Below the pieces are notes generated by a model. It did no database searches, was not told where the DNA came from, and worked only from the letters and a program-made list of their open reading frames with translations. From B10-G9 sp963712165 (GTDB taxonomy: Bacteria > Chloroflexota > Anaerolineae > Anaerolineales > UBA11858), in assembly GCA_963712165.1 (NCBI GenBank), contig CAVQGY010000002.1, positions 682,001 to 746,000 on the forward strand: a stretch of DNA of 64,000 bases. The letters are read 5' to 3'. The position numbers and the translations under genes were made by a program. Positions 41,154-50,565 of this stretch are shown in pieces. Position 1 is the first letter of the stretch; the number at the start of each line of letters is the position of its first letter.

Positions 41154-42584
41154 ATGAATGGTAATTACGAAAAAATACTCCAATCTGCCCGGGATCTGCG
41201 TTGGGACATCGGGGGCGATTTCCATGAGAAGATCATGGAGGCGCTCTATTCGGATGCCACTCGCATCGCCGGACGGGCAGTAACTTACCCGGATGAAAAA
41301 CCTCGCTTTGACCTTGATCGGACTATTGATCGCCTGGTCACAAGCAGGATTTGGGGCTTCCCACTGATGATATTATTGTTGACCCTGGTTTTCTGGCTGA
41401 CCATCAGCGGAGCGAATGTCCCGTCCAAGTTGTTATCCTCTCTTTTGATCGATACAGTTCACCCGCTGTTGAAGGCTGGTGCGGCCAATATCGGCTTGCC
41501 TTGGTGGCTGGACGGGGTACTCATCGATGGGGCATATCTGGCGACAGCCTGGGTAGTGAGCGTGATGCTGCCTCCCATGGCAATCTTCTTCCCTATCTTC
41601 ACACTTCTGGAAGATTTTGGCTATCTGCCGCGGGTGGCATTTAACCTTGACCATATATTCCGAAAGGCTGGTGCCCATGGGAAACAAGCCCTGAGCATGA
41701 CCATGGGGTTTGGCTGCAACGCGGCCGGAGTGATTTCCACCCGCATCATTGATAGTCCCCGGGAGCGATTGATCGCTATCATAACCAACAACTTCTCACT
41801 CTGCAACGGCCGCTGGCCGACTCAGATCCTGATAGCGACCATTTTTATCGGTTCTCTGGTTCCGGCCCATCTGGGGGGAATGATTTCCGCCCTTTCGGTG
41901 GTTGCCATTGCCCTTCTGGGAGTATTGTTAACATTCCTCGTATCATGGTCTTTGTCCCGAACGATCCTTAAGGGGGAGGTATCCACCTTTAATCTGGAAC
42001 TACCTCCTTACCGCCCACCGCGTGTTCTCCAGACCCTGTATTCATCGATGATAGATCGGACCCTGATCGTGCTCTGGCGGGCTGTGGTCTTTGCCATGCC
42101 GGCCGGTGTGGTGATCTGGATATCTGCTAACTTGCAGATTGGCGGGATCAGCATAGCAGAACACCTGATCAATTTCCTGAATCCATTTGGTTTGATATTA
42201 GGCTTGAATGGGGTCATCCTGGTGGCTTATATTGTGGCGATCCCGGCAAACGAGATCGTAATTCCAACCATCCTGATGCTGACTGTTCTGGTAAGCGGAG
42301 TGTCAGGTACCGGCGCAGGAGCCGGAGTGATGTTCGAGCTGGATACCGGCCTGGCCACTCTGAATATTCTTACTGCCGGTGGATGGTCACTGCTCACGGG
42401 TGTTAACTTGATGCTTTTCAGCCTGATCCATAACCCCTGCAGCACGACCATCTATACTATCTATAAAGAAACTGGCAGCCTCAAGTGGACGACAATCGCT
42501 TCTTTGCTGCCAGTAGTGATGGGAATACTGGTCACTTTCTTCACAGCTCAGATCTGGCGATTATTGGCAGGATTTTGGATGTGA
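41154..42584 (+). CDS. feoB: FeoB membrane permease part (ferrous iron transport, C-terminal half)
   Basis: The 476-residue membrane half of FeoB. After a short soluble lead (LDRTIDRLVTSRIWGFPLMI) two Gate-type domains follow: LPPMAIFFPIFTLLEDFGYLPR and the Cys motif MGFGCNAAGV in the first, and the second near residues 290-400 (IPANEIVIPTI). The conserved Cys of the pore region is present. CAGGTG five bases upstream of the ATG supports independent translation. It forms the Fe(II) channel together with the GTPase protein just upstream. Confidence 0.9.
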   Translation: MNGNYEKILQSARDLRWDIGGDFHEKIMEALYSDATRIAGRAVTYPDEKPRFDLDRTIDRLVTSRIWGFPLMILLLTLVFWLTISGANVPSKLLSSLLIDTVHPLLKAGAANIGLPWWLDGVLIDGAYLATAWVVSVMLPPMAIFFPIFTLLEDFGYLPRVAFNLDHIFRKAGAHGKQALSMTMGFGCNAAGVISTRIIDSPRERLIAIITNNFSLCNGRWPTQILIATIFIGSLVPAHLGGMISALSVVAIALLGVLLTFLVSWSLSRTILKGEVSTFNLELPPYRPPRVLQTLYSSMIDRTLIVLWRAVVFAMPAGVVIWISANLQIGGISIAEHLINFLNPFGLILGLNGVILVAYIVAIPANEIVIPTILMLTVLVSGVSGTGAGAGVMFELDTGLATLNILTAGGWSLLTGVNLMLFSLIHNPCSTTIYTIYKETGSLKWTTIASLLPVVMGILVTFFTAQIWRLLAGFWM

Positions 42585-42730
42585 TGGGAAATAGAAAGAC
42601 AAGTCATATCAAAGAAGGGGAAAAATCCCTGACAATAAAATCGTCTAAGATCAGGTGACCAGCACACACACCGGGGGACTCCTTCCTGAAGAACTATCAG
42701 ATGGATCCCGGGACGAACAGCCCACGAAAA

Positions 42731-42759
42731 AAAATAAGCCTGATGCCAGGCTTATTTTT
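42731..42759. terminator. bidirectional terminator after the feo operon
   Basis: AAAATAAGCCTG/CAGGCTTATTTT stem with A and T runs on the two sides. About 150 bases separate it from the feoB stop; nothing else is recognisable in that gap. Confidence 0.8.
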
Positions 42760-42769
42760 GTATATCAAT

Positions 42770-42797
42770 AAAGGGCAGCCCAAAGGCCGCCCTTTTG
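42770..42797 (-). terminator. terminator of the ferredoxin gene
   Basis: AAAGGGC(A)G...C(C)GCCCTTT hairpin 20 bp after the ferredoxin stop (minus strand); T run is weak. Confidence 0.5.
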
Positions 42798-42816
42798 AAT
42801 CTGAAAACCTCACCCG

Positions 42817-43227
42817 TTAATCGAGAGCTTCGTAACCGGGCCCGTCAGTGTAGTAATCCTCATTGCGCTGGATGGCGGGAGTGAGATCAACCACTTCGCC
42901 TTCATCCAAAACGCGAGTTGCCTTTAATACCCAGGTGACACCATCTACATCTTCAGTTTCAAATTCCTCATCATAACCTTCGGTTCCAACGGGCATATTC
43001 ATGCGTTCATCACCGTAGGCCTCGTAGGCGGAAGGAACTTCATCTTCCATATAAATCGCATCGTAGGGGCACTCAGGGGCGCAAGCACCGCAGTCAATGC
43101 AGGCTTCCGGATCAATATAATAATTCGGCCATTCCTCGACCGGTTTGCCGGGCACAATGCATTCTGTCGGGCAGACTTCCACGCAGCTACCATCGTGCAA
43201 GCAGAAAGATGTGATTACGTGAGTCAT
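42817..43227 (-). CDS. 4Fe-4S ferredoxin with acidic C-terminal extension
   Basis: A 136-residue electron carrier. The first cluster motif is spread over CLHDGSCVEVCPTEC (an irregular first Cys spacing, as in seven-iron/4Fe-4S ferredoxins) and the second is CIDCGACAPECPYDA. A further 70 residues are acidic (GYDEEFETEDVDG) and would form an added domain of unknown role. GGAGGAATG lies at the start. The partner enzyme cannot be told from context. Confidence 0.88.
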   Translation of the reverse strand: MTHVITSFCLHDGSCVEVCPTECIVPGKPVEEWPNYYIDPEACIDCGACAPECPYDAIYMEDEVPSAYEAYGDERMNMPVGTEGYDEEFETEDVDGVTWVLKATRVLDEGEVVDLTPAIQRNEDYYTDGPGYEALD

Positions 43228-43389
43228 AACATTCCTCCAAATTTAGTTGATGAATTGAGTATATCTTAAATCCAGATACACTGCTGTATAATTATCTCTC
43301 TAGGTTCGAATTGTAGCCTTCGACATTTTCTTTGTCAAGAAAAATCAACTTCTGGGAAGGAGTCTTTTACAAAAGAGGTTACATTCTTC

Positions 43390-44343
43390 ATGAAAAAGGA
43401 CGCTATCTCTCCTGCCGCACCCTATCTGATCGTTCCTCTGGGAATCCTGGCAGTATCCACTGCATCTCTTTTGATCCGATTTGCCCAGGAGTACGCCTCA
43501 TCGCTCACTATTGCTGCCTTCCGCCTGGGTCTGGCCTCCCTGATCCTGCTCCCCTATACATTTATCAAGCATGGACGGGAAATCCGATCGCTAAAGTCCT
43601 CAGATCTAAAATTCGCCCTGCTGGCAGGGTTTTTCTTAGCTATCCATTTCGCATCCTGGATCACTTCCCTCGAACTGACCTCGGTTTCCAGTTCGGTTGT
43701 CTTTGTAACCACTACACCTCTCTGGGTATCCTTGATGGCCCCATTTTTCTTGAAGGAGAATACATCCAGGATCGCGTTTCTGGGGATGGGTATTGCTTTG
43801 CTGGGAGGTGTGATCATTGCTGGCGCGGATGTTTGTGTCTGGCAACCCAGCGGGTTGGACTGCCATTTCACACCCGGTAGCTCGGCAGCGGAAACCCTGC
43901 TGGGGGATTTCCTGGCATTATTAGGCGCTATCGCGGGAGCCGCTTACTTAATGATCGGCCGCCACCTTCGGAAGAAGGTATCCCTTACACCCTATATATT
44001 TCTGGTTTACAGCGCGGCAGCTATTTTCTTGATTGGTACTATGTTGATCGTTCAGGGTATCCCTCCCCGCTTTCCCGGGCAAGTCTACCTCTGGTTGATC
44101 TTGCTGGCGGTTGTGCCCCAGCTGCTTGGCCATTCCATCTTCAATTGGTCTTTGAAGTACCTGCCAACCGGTTATGTTGCCATCAATCTGCTTGGGGAAC
44201 CCGTTGGATCCATTATCCTGGCCTACTTCTTCCTCAACGAGGTACCACCTATCGTGAAAATAATTGGTGCTATACTTATTTTAGCTGGTATAGTCCTGGC
44301 CTCATTTCAGTTAAATTCTCGGGAAAGCGGATCCAATCTGTAG
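43390..44343 (+). CDS. EamA/DMT-family transporter
   Basis: A 317-residue protein with ten predicted membrane segments in two EamA repeats (about residues 10-145 and 180-305). The signature SSSVVFVTTTPLWVSLMAPF is typical of the YdcZ/RhaT-like drug/metabolite family. Substrate unknown. The stop touches the ribosome site of ftsK, so the two may be cotranscribed. The start has no strong ribosome site. Confidence 0.88.
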   Translation: MKKDAISPAAPYLIVPLGILAVSTASLLIRFAQEYASSLTIAAFRLGLASLILLPYTFIKHGREIRSLKSSDLKFALLAGFFLAIHFASWITSLELTSVSSSVVFVTTTPLWVSLMAPFFLKENTSRIAFLGMGIALLGGVIIAGADVCVWQPSGLDCHFTPGSSAAETLLGDFLALLGAIAGAAYLMIGRHLRKKVSLTPYIFLVYSAAAIFLIGTMLIVQGIPPRFPGQVYLWLILLAVVPQLLGHSIFNWSLKYLPTGYVAINLLGEPVGSIILAYFFLNEVPPIVKIIGAILILAGIVLASFQLNSRESGSNL

Positions 44344-44354
44344 GAGCATTTGCA

Positions 44355-46550
44355 GTGACCAATCAAGATCCCCGCAACATCAAAGATATACTAGACTCCC
44401 TGGCAAAAAGGGGGCAATCCTTCCAGGGGTTCTGGGAAAGAATGCGGAACTACGGTTGGGATATCAGCGGTATCCTGCTGCTGGCTGTTTCCTTAATGAC
44501 CTTTCTGGCCACGATCTTCCCTGGTCTCGCAGCCGGTTCTGCCCTGCTGCGCTGGACCAATTTCATCCGTTTGGGTTTGGGTTGGGGGAGTATCTTTCTG
44601 GTCATTTCAGGCTTATTTCTGGGCATGTGGATGCTTAAAAAACAAGCCGGAGAGCCTTCCTCAGTTATCTGGGTTCGGATTTTCGCCCTTGAGGGAGCTG
44701 TGTTTTCATTAATTACCCTCTTTACAGTGCTGGGAGGACATTCTCTGGAAAGGGCTCGCAGCGGCCTGGACGGCGGTCTGGTTGGCTGGGGATTAGTTGA
44801 AGCAGTATCCAGCCTGGTAGGCTTGATTGGCACCGGAATCCTGGCAGTTTTGGGTAGTTTGATCGGTTGTGTGATCGGATTGGGCTTCACAGGTCGGGTT
44901 CGTGAGCAGCTGGACCAGATGCGGACGGCATCCGGGCCACCTGGCCTGTTCCAACAGGATGAACTGGATGATCTGATTTCTGATAATGATGTTGAAGAAC
45001 CATCTCCGGTCAAGCGGAAACCCAATCTTCCAGCAGAGTTCCGGAAGCAGTTTAAAGTGGAACCCCAGGATGATAAACCGCTGATCATCCCTCCCCGTGA
45101 TCAGTCTCTGCCATCAATGGAGCTGCTGGAACGGGGTAAAGGATTTAAGCCAAATCAAAGACATATCAACACGTCTGCAGGATTGATTGAGAAGACCCTG
45201 GCGGAATTTGGCATTCCTGCTCAGGTGATTGGATTCCAAGTTGGCCCTACAGTGACACAGTTTGCCGTAAAACCTGGATATCTTACTGACCCCGAAGAGG
45301 ATGATGAGAGAAAGAAGGTCCGTGTCTCGCGGATCACCTCTCTTAAGAAGGACCTGGCATTGGCCTTGTCGGCCACTCAACTGAGGATCGAAGCGCCGGT
45401 CCCAGGAAGGGCTTATGTAGGTATCGAGGTGCCTAACGAAAAATCATACCTGGTTACCCTGCGGTCAGTCATGGAAACAACAGCTTTTTATAAGATTGAA
45501 TCCCCCCTGGCGATTGCCCTGGGTAGTGATGTGTCAGGGGAGCCAGTGGTGGCTGACCTTGCCAGTATGCCCCACCTGTTGATTGCAGGTACAACTGGAT
45601 CTGGAAAATCTGTTTGCATTACCTCGTTGACTACCAGCTTGGTGATGAACAACACTCCTGAAGAGCTTCGATTGGTCATGATCGATCCCAAGATGGTTGA
45701 GTTGATCCGCTTCAGTGGGTTACCCCACCTGTATGGCCAGGTAGAAACAGATCTAGAACGCATCCTGGGTGTCCTCCAGTGGGTTGTTAGCGAAATGGAC
45801 CGCCGCTACAAGGTTTTGGATGAGACCCGCTCCCGGAATATTGATACCTATAATAATAAGGTCCGCAAGAAGAGAGGCGAGGAGATCATGCCCCGCATTG
45901 TAGTCATGATCGATGAACTTGCGGACCTGATGATGATGGCACCAGCGCAAACTGAGTTCAGCCTGGTCAGACTGGCGCAGATGGCCCGTGCTGTGGGCAT
46001 CCACCTGGTCGTGGCTACCCAGCGGCCCAGCACAGATGTGGTCACCGGTTTGATCAAAGCCAATTTCCCTGCCCGAATGTCCTTTGCTGTGGCTTCTTCA
46101 GTTGATTCCCGGGTTGTGCTGGATATGAATGGCGCTGAATCCCTGCTGGGGAATGGCGATATGTTATTCCTCCCGCCTGATGCAAGTAGGCCGATCAGGG
46201 CCCAGGGTTGTTTAGTCACTCCCAATGAACTGGACCGAGTCATCAACGCCTGGAAGGAACTTTCTGACTTCGAACCGGATGAAATCAACCCACCCTGGGA
46301 AAAGGTCATTGAAGAAAAAGCTGAGATTGATGAATTAGACCCGCTCATCAAGGATGCATTCCAGATCGTTAGGGATGCCCAGCGGGCATCTACCTCCCTG
46401 ATCCAGCGTAAGCTTCGCATTGGTTATCCAAGAGCAGCTCGACTGATGGATGAACTCTCTGCTCTGGGATATGTAGGCCCTTCCCTGGGCAGTGGAATCG
46501 AACGTGAGGTACTGATTGCCCCCGACGAAGAGTTCGGGGAAAACTCCTGA
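44355..46550 (+). CDS. ftsK: DNA translocase FtsK/SpoIIIE
   Basis: Hexameric DNA pump at the division septum. I use GTG 44355 (731 residues), which has AGGAG at 44342-44346; the longer frame to 44145 overlaps the EamA gene. Four N-terminal membrane helices (about residues 35-170), a short linker, and the motor: Walker A AGTTGSGKSVCI, Walker B IVVMIDELADLMM. The C-terminal gamma domain (TSLIQRKLRIGYPRAARLMD) is the KOPS-reading winged helix. The periplasmic linker is short compared with Escherichia coli FtsK. Confidence 0.95.
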   Translation: MTNQDPRNIKDILDSLAKRGQSFQGFWERMRNYGWDISGILLLAVSLMTFLATIFPGLAAGSALLRWTNFIRLGLGWGSIFLVISGLFLGMWMLKKQAGEPSSVIWVRIFALEGAVFSLITLFTVLGGHSLERARSGLDGGLVGWGLVEAVSSLVGLIGTGILAVLGSLIGCVIGLGFTGRVREQLDQMRTASGPPGLFQQDELDDLISDNDVEEPSPVKRKPNLPAEFRKQFKVEPQDDKPLIIPPRDQSLPSMELLERGKGFKPNQRHINTSAGLIEKTLAEFGIPAQVIGFQVGPTVTQFAVKPGYLTDPEEDDERKKVRVSRITSLKKDLALALSATQLRIEAPVPGRAYVGIEVPNEKSYLVTLRSVMETTAFYKIESPLAIALGSDVSGEPVVADLASMPHLLIAGTTGSGKSVCITSLTTSLVMNNTPEELRLVMIDPKMVELIRFSGLPHLYGQVETDLERILGVLQWVVSEMDRRYKVLDETRSRNIDTYNNKVRKKRGEEIMPRIVVMIDELADLMMMAPAQTEFSLVRLAQMARAVGIHLVVATQRPSTDVVTGLIKANFPARMSFAVASSVDSRVVLDMNGAESLLGNGDMLFLPPDASRPIRAQGCLVTPNELDRVINAWKELSDFEPDEINPPWEKVIEEKAEIDELDPLIKDAFQIVRDAQRASTSLIQRKLRIGYPRAARLMDELSALGYVGPSLGSGIEREVLIAPDEEFGENS

Positions 46551-46602
46551 TCTCTGATCAAATATCCCCCCTACCTATTCACTCTATCCTCAGGAACTAA
46601 TC

Positions 46603-47415
46603 ATGTCAACAGGTTTTGAACTGGGACCATTTACGATACATTATTATGGGCTGGTGATCTTAGTGGGAATAACAGCTGCCCTATTCCTGACTGGCTGGAA
46701 CGCTAAAAAGGAAGGGAAGACCCTGGAATTCCTGCTTGATGCCTTTCCCTGGTTGTTTGTCGGTGCAATTCTGGGAGCCCGGATCTGGCATATATTTACC
46801 CCACCGGAATCAATGATAGCCCGGGGAATCACTACCCGGTATTACCTGACCCATTTCCTGGAAGCTCTGGCGATCTGGAAGGGGGGCGTAGGTATCATCG
46901 GAGCTGTTTTGGGCGGATCCCTGGCATTGTGGATCTATGCCCGACGAAAAGGCGAAACAGCCTCGACCTGGTTGGATATCATAGCTCCAGGCATTGCCCT
47001 CGCTCAAGCCTTTGGGCGCCTGGGAAATTTCATCAACCAGGAAGTATACGGACTGCCTTCCAACCTGCCCTGGGCGATATCCATCGACCCTCAGCATCGC
47101 CTACCTGGCTACAGCGAGATCGCATCCTATCATCCGCTCTTTGCCTATGAATCTCTTTGGTCTCTGTTGAATCTGGTTTTTCTGCTGTGGATCAAGAATA
47201 AACTGGGTGAGAAACTCAACCCCGGGAGCCTGTTCCTGATTTACCTGCTCATTTACGGGACCGGACGGGTAGGATTGGAATTCTTGCGGCTGGATATCTC
47301 CAGCTGGCAGGGGATCAATCTTAACCAAATTGCAATGTCCCTGGTGGTTATCATTGCTGGTGTTCTGCTATATAATCGCCAAAGAAGTGATTCTGGAGAT
47401 CCCGGACAGGCATGA
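46603..47415 (+). CDS. lgt: prolipoprotein diacylglyceryl transferase
   Basis: Adds diacylglycerol to the lipobox Cys of lipoproteins. The 270-residue membrane protein shows YYGLVILVGI, WKGGVGIIGAVLGG and the Lgt signature GRLGNFINQEVYG. The lipoproteins in this window would be substrates. The stop overlaps the next ATP-binding gene by four bases (ATGA), so they are coupled though functionally unrelated. Confidence 0.95.
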   Translation: MSTGFELGPFTIHYYGLVILVGITAALFLTGWNAKKEGKTLEFLLDAFPWLFVGAILGARIWHIFTPPESMIARGITTRYYLTHFLEALAIWKGGVGIIGAVLGGSLALWIYARRKGETASTWLDIIAPGIALAQAFGRLGNFINQEVYGLPSNLPWAISIDPQHRLPGYSEIASYHPLFAYESLWSLLNLVFLLWIKNKLGEKLNPGSLFLIYLLIYGTGRVGLEFLRLDISSWQGINLNQIAMSLVVIIAGVLLYNRQRSDSGDPGQA

Positions 47416-48353
47416 TCCTTACTGAAAACCTTACGAAATATTTTAAAGATCTCAAAGCGGTGGACAACGTCAACCTGCATGTTAAGGCTGGTGAGGTATT
47501 AGCTTTGTTGGGACCCAACGGGGCCGGGAAAACCACCACGGTGCGCATGCTGACTACTGTATTGAGACCCAGCAGCGGCACTGCCCACGTTGCAGGATAT
47601 GATGTGCGTGAAAACCCCAGCCGGGTGCGGGCATCTGTTGGTGTTCTTACTGAAGATCATGGTCTCTATGATCGCATGCATATTGAAGAATACCTGGATT
47701 TTTTTGGCCAGATTTACGATATGTCCGCGGTTGATCGGGAAGGCCGCATCCAGCATTTATTGGACAGGTTTGGATTGCTGGAGGCACGGAATCGGAGAAT
47801 CGGTAAATTCTCCAAGGGTATGCGGCAAAAATTATCCCTGGCCCGTTCCCTGCTGCATTCCCCTCCTATTCTGCTATTGGATGAACCCACTTCAGCGATG
47901 GATCCTGCCAGTGCCCGGCTGGTCAGGAATGCTATCAAAACCCTCCGGTCGGAAGATAGGGCGATCATTGTTTGCACCCATAACCTGGCGGAAGCCGAGG
48001 AGCTGGCCGATAAGATCGCAATCATCCGTTATGGAAAGATCATCGCCAGCGGTTCGGCAGGAGAATTGAAAGAGCAGCTGCTGGGACCCGGTGAATATAA
48101 AGTTCAGCTCGCTGATCCCCTGGATGGAAAGGATTTGCCCCTGCCGGAAGGGCTGCAAGTGACTCAAAAAGGCCCCGACTGGTTCAGCTACATAGCTCCT
48201 GCCGCCCGGGAAATAAACCCTTTGATCCTCCAAAACCTGATAGGTGCCGGATATCAGGTCATTAAGATGGAGGAGGTTTTGCGCAGCCTGGAATCAGTTT
48301 ACCTCCAAGCGGTCAATTATGTCCCGGAAGGGGAGGGATCCGATGTGGACTGA
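47412..48353 (+). CDS. ABC transporter ATP-binding protein (ABC-2 exporter type)
   Basis: A 313-residue NatA-like ATPase: Walker A GPNGAGKTTTV, signature FSKGMRQKLSLARSL (LSGGQ replaced by SKGMR, common in ABC-2 exporters), Walker B LLLDEPTSAMDP, and H-loop CTHNLAEAEEL. The last 90 residues are the usual C-terminal extension. It pairs with the permease gene that overlaps its end by 11 bases. Substrate unknown; sodium or drug export is common for the family. Confidence 0.92.
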   Translation: MILTENLTKYFKDLKAVDNVNLHVKAGEVLALLGPNGAGKTTTVRMLTTVLRPSSGTAHVAGYDVRENPSRVRASVGVLTEDHGLYDRMHIEEYLDFFGQIYDMSAVDREGRIQHLLDRFGLLEARNRRIGKFSKGMRQKLSLARSLLHSPPILLLDEPTSAMDPASARLVRNAIKTLRSEDRAIIVCTHNLAEAEELADKIAIIRYGKIIASGSAGELKEQLLGPGEYKVQLADPLDGKDLPLPEGLQVTQKGPDWFSYIAPAAREINPLILQNLIGAGYQVIKMEEVLRSLESVYLQAVNYVPEGEGSDVD

Positions 48354-49776
48354 TTTCAGAAAAGCTCTAGTGGTCACACGCCGGGAAGTAATTGATCAGT
48401 TCCGCGATTGGCGGATCCTTGCGCCGATAATCATACTCACTGTGTTTTTTCCAGGCTTGATGAACTTCACTGCCCAACAGGCGGTGGATTTTGTGGCCAA
48501 GTATGGTGCCCCGATCATCGCAGACCGGCTGATACCTTTCTTATTGATGGTGGTAGGCTTTTTCCCGATATCAGTCTCTCTCGTGATCGCCCTGGAAAGT
48601 TTTGTCGGTGAAAAGGAGCGGCGCTCCATTGAGCCTTTATTGAGCAGCCCACTGACAGATGTCCAGTTATACCTGGGCAAATTAATGGCAGTGATCTTTC
48701 CTCCATTAGTGGCCAGCTTCCTGGGCATATCGGTCTACCTGGTTGGGGTCTACCGCCAGGTGGGATGGGTCCCGGACCCCACGCTGCTGTTCCAGGTAGT
48801 GGCTCTAGCAGCGGTACAGTCCCTGGTCATGGTCAGCGGCGCGGTGGTAGTATCCTCCCAAACTACTTCTGTGAGGGCAGCCAATCTACTGGCCTCCTTT
48901 ATCATCATCCCGATGGCGATGCTCCTGGTTGGGGAGAGTATGATCATGTTTTGGGCCCGGTACCATATTCTCTGGTGGGCGATCTTTGGACAGGCCATAA
49001 TTGCCTGGCTGCTGGTACGCACCGGTATTGCCCATTTCAATCGGGAGGAGCTCCTGGGCAAGGAGCTGGATACCCTCAACCTGCGCTGGGCCTGGTCTGT
49101 ATTTAAGGAAGCTTTCCTCGGTGAGAGAGGACCGGCACTGCGCTGGTGGCGGGTGAATGTCTGGCGGGTGGTTCAAGAGATGAAATGGGCGATCCTGCTG
49201 GTGCTGATCATCTCCATCGGAGCAGTTATTGTGGGTAGTACTCAGGCGGAGGTCTTTAAAATCCCGGCAGGCGTGCTGGACTGGGAAAATCTGGATACAG
49301 GGCAAATCACAGGCGTGGAAGAAATCGGTCCGATCCGATTCTTCTCTGTAGAAGGAATGGGTTTGATCCTGTACCATAACTTGAGGGCGGTCCTGCTGGA
49401 TAGTTTACTGGGTATTTTTTCCTTTGGCGTGCTGGGCATCATTGCCTTGATCCTTCCCTTTGGAATCATCGGGTACCTGATTACCGTGGCAGGCCAGACC
49501 GGCCTCTCACCCTGGGATTTTCTACTAGGCTTCATTCTCCCTCACGGGGTAGTTGAAATTCCGGCAATCATCCTTTCTGGAGCGTTGATAGTTCGGATGG
49601 GATTGACCTTGGTCACACCGCAGGAAAATCGCACGATCGGGGAAGCCTGGATCCGGACCCTGGCAGATTGGGCGCGAGTGATCCTTTTCCTTGTCCTCCC
49701 ACTCTTGATAACAGCCTCATTCTTGGAAGTATTTATCACTCCCCGGGCAGCACTGGCTTTATTCGGGGGCAGTTAG
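48343..49776 (+). CDS. ABC-2 type permease
   Basis: A 477-residue membrane permease. ATG 48343 with GGGAGGGAT is chosen over the open frame from 48244. Membrane helices occur near residues 25-45, 60-90, 125-155, 170-190 and in the C-terminal third, with an extracytoplasmic insert (about 295-345). GEKERRSIEPLLSSPLTD is the typical ABC-2/CPBP-linked loop. The C-terminal region (LPFGIIGYLITVAG...FLLGFILPHGVVEIPAI) resembles a stage II sporulation protein M (SpoIIM) domain, so this may be an ABC-2/SpoIIM fusion. Confidence 0.85.
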   Translation: MWTDFRKALVVTRREVIDQFRDWRILAPIIILTVFFPGLMNFTAQQAVDFVAKYGAPIIADRLIPFLLMVVGFFPISVSLVIALESFVGEKERRSIEPLLSSPLTDVQLYLGKLMAVIFPPLVASFLGISVYLVGVYRQVGWVPDPTLLFQVVALAAVQSLVMVSGAVVVSSQTTSVRAANLLASFIIIPMAMLLVGESMIMFWARYHILWWAIFGQAIIAWLLVRTGIAHFNREELLGKELDTLNLRWAWSVFKEAFLGERGPALRWWRVNVWRVVQEMKWAILLVLIISIGAVIVGSTQAEVFKIPAGVLDWENLDTGQITGVEEIGPIRFFSVEGMGLILYHNLRAVLLDSLLGIFSFGVLGIIALILPFGIIGYLITVAGQTGLSPWDFLLGFILPHGVVEIPAIILSGALIVRMGLTLVTPQENRTIGEAWIRTLADWARVILFLVLPLLITASFLEVFITPRAALALFGGS

Positions 49777-49791
49777 ACGGAGATAAGAGTT

Positions 49792-50559
49792 ATGGCAAGA
49801 ATGGTTTTTCTGGGCACGGCCAGCGCTGTTGCATATGAAGGTCACGAGAATTCCTTCTTTGTACTTGAGGGAGAGAATTCTGCAGTGATGATAGACTGCG
49901 CAGCCCGTCCCTTGAGGAGACTGCAGGAAGCCGAGATTGCTTTTGAGAACTTGAACGATCTGATCATCACCCATTTTCACCCGGATCATGTAAGCGGCCT
50001 TCCCAATCTATTGATGGATATGTGGCTCCTGGGTCGGAAGGTGGAATTCAATATCCATGGGAACCCACACTCGATCGGCCGGGCCCAGAAGATGATGGAG
50101 CTCTTTGAGTGGGAAACCTGGACAGGCATGTACCCGATCAACTTCCATTCCATCCCTGAAACTGAAATGGCGCTGGTTCTGGAAACCCAGGATTTTCGTA
50201 TCTTTTCCTCGCCAGTGGAACATATGATCCCGACCTTGGGGGTAAGAGTCGAATGCCGTCAGGGGGAATATATTGTGGCATACTCATCGGATACCAATCC
50301 AATCGAGGAAACTGTCCGCTTGGCGGCCGGGGCAGATATTTTGATCCACGAAGCTGCGGGCAAGGCGGATGGCCATTCTACACCAGGTGAAGCGGGGGAG
50401 ATCGCTGCCAGAGCAGGTGTTCAGACTCTCTTTTTGATACATTATTCGTTGAGGGAAAAGACCACGAGGGAAACCTTACTGGCAGAGGCAAAAAAAACCT
50501 TCCCAGGGAAGGTTCGTCTCGCTGAAGATCTGCTGTCGGTAGATTGCGTGCGGGATTAG
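49792..50559 (+). CDS. MBL-fold metallo-hydrolase (RNase Z-like)
   Basis: A 255-residue metallo-beta-lactamase fold protein. The metal motif HFHPDHVSG, a later His (PVEHMIP), Asp (YSSDTNP) and His (FLIHYS) fit the RNase Z/ribonuclease branch, but the domain is common and substrate cannot be assigned. The first strand MARMVFLGTASAV is typical. It is 15 bp after the permease and may be cotranscribed. Confidence 0.85.
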   Translation: MARMVFLGTASAVAYEGHENSFFVLEGENSAVMIDCAARPLRRLQEAEIAFENLNDLIITHFHPDHVSGLPNLLMDMWLLGRKVEFNIHGNPHSIGRAQKMMELFEWETWTGMYPINFHSIPETEMALVLETQDFRIFSSPVEHMIPTLGVRVECRQGEYIVAYSSDTNPIEETVRLAAGADILIHEAAGKADGHSTPGEAGEIAARAGVQTLFLIHYSLREKTTRETLLAEAKKTFPGKVRLAEDLLSVDCVRD

Positions 50560-50565
50560 TATACC

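Noticed and set aside
40227..42584. FeoB split as sequencing frameshift
   Set aside because: Both parts lie in the same frame separated by two stop codons and a ribosome site; one indel cannot explain it.
43332..43880. 182-codon plus-strand frame overlapping the EamA gene
   Set aside because: The EamA frame has ten membrane helices and family motifs; this one is its out-of-frame shadow.
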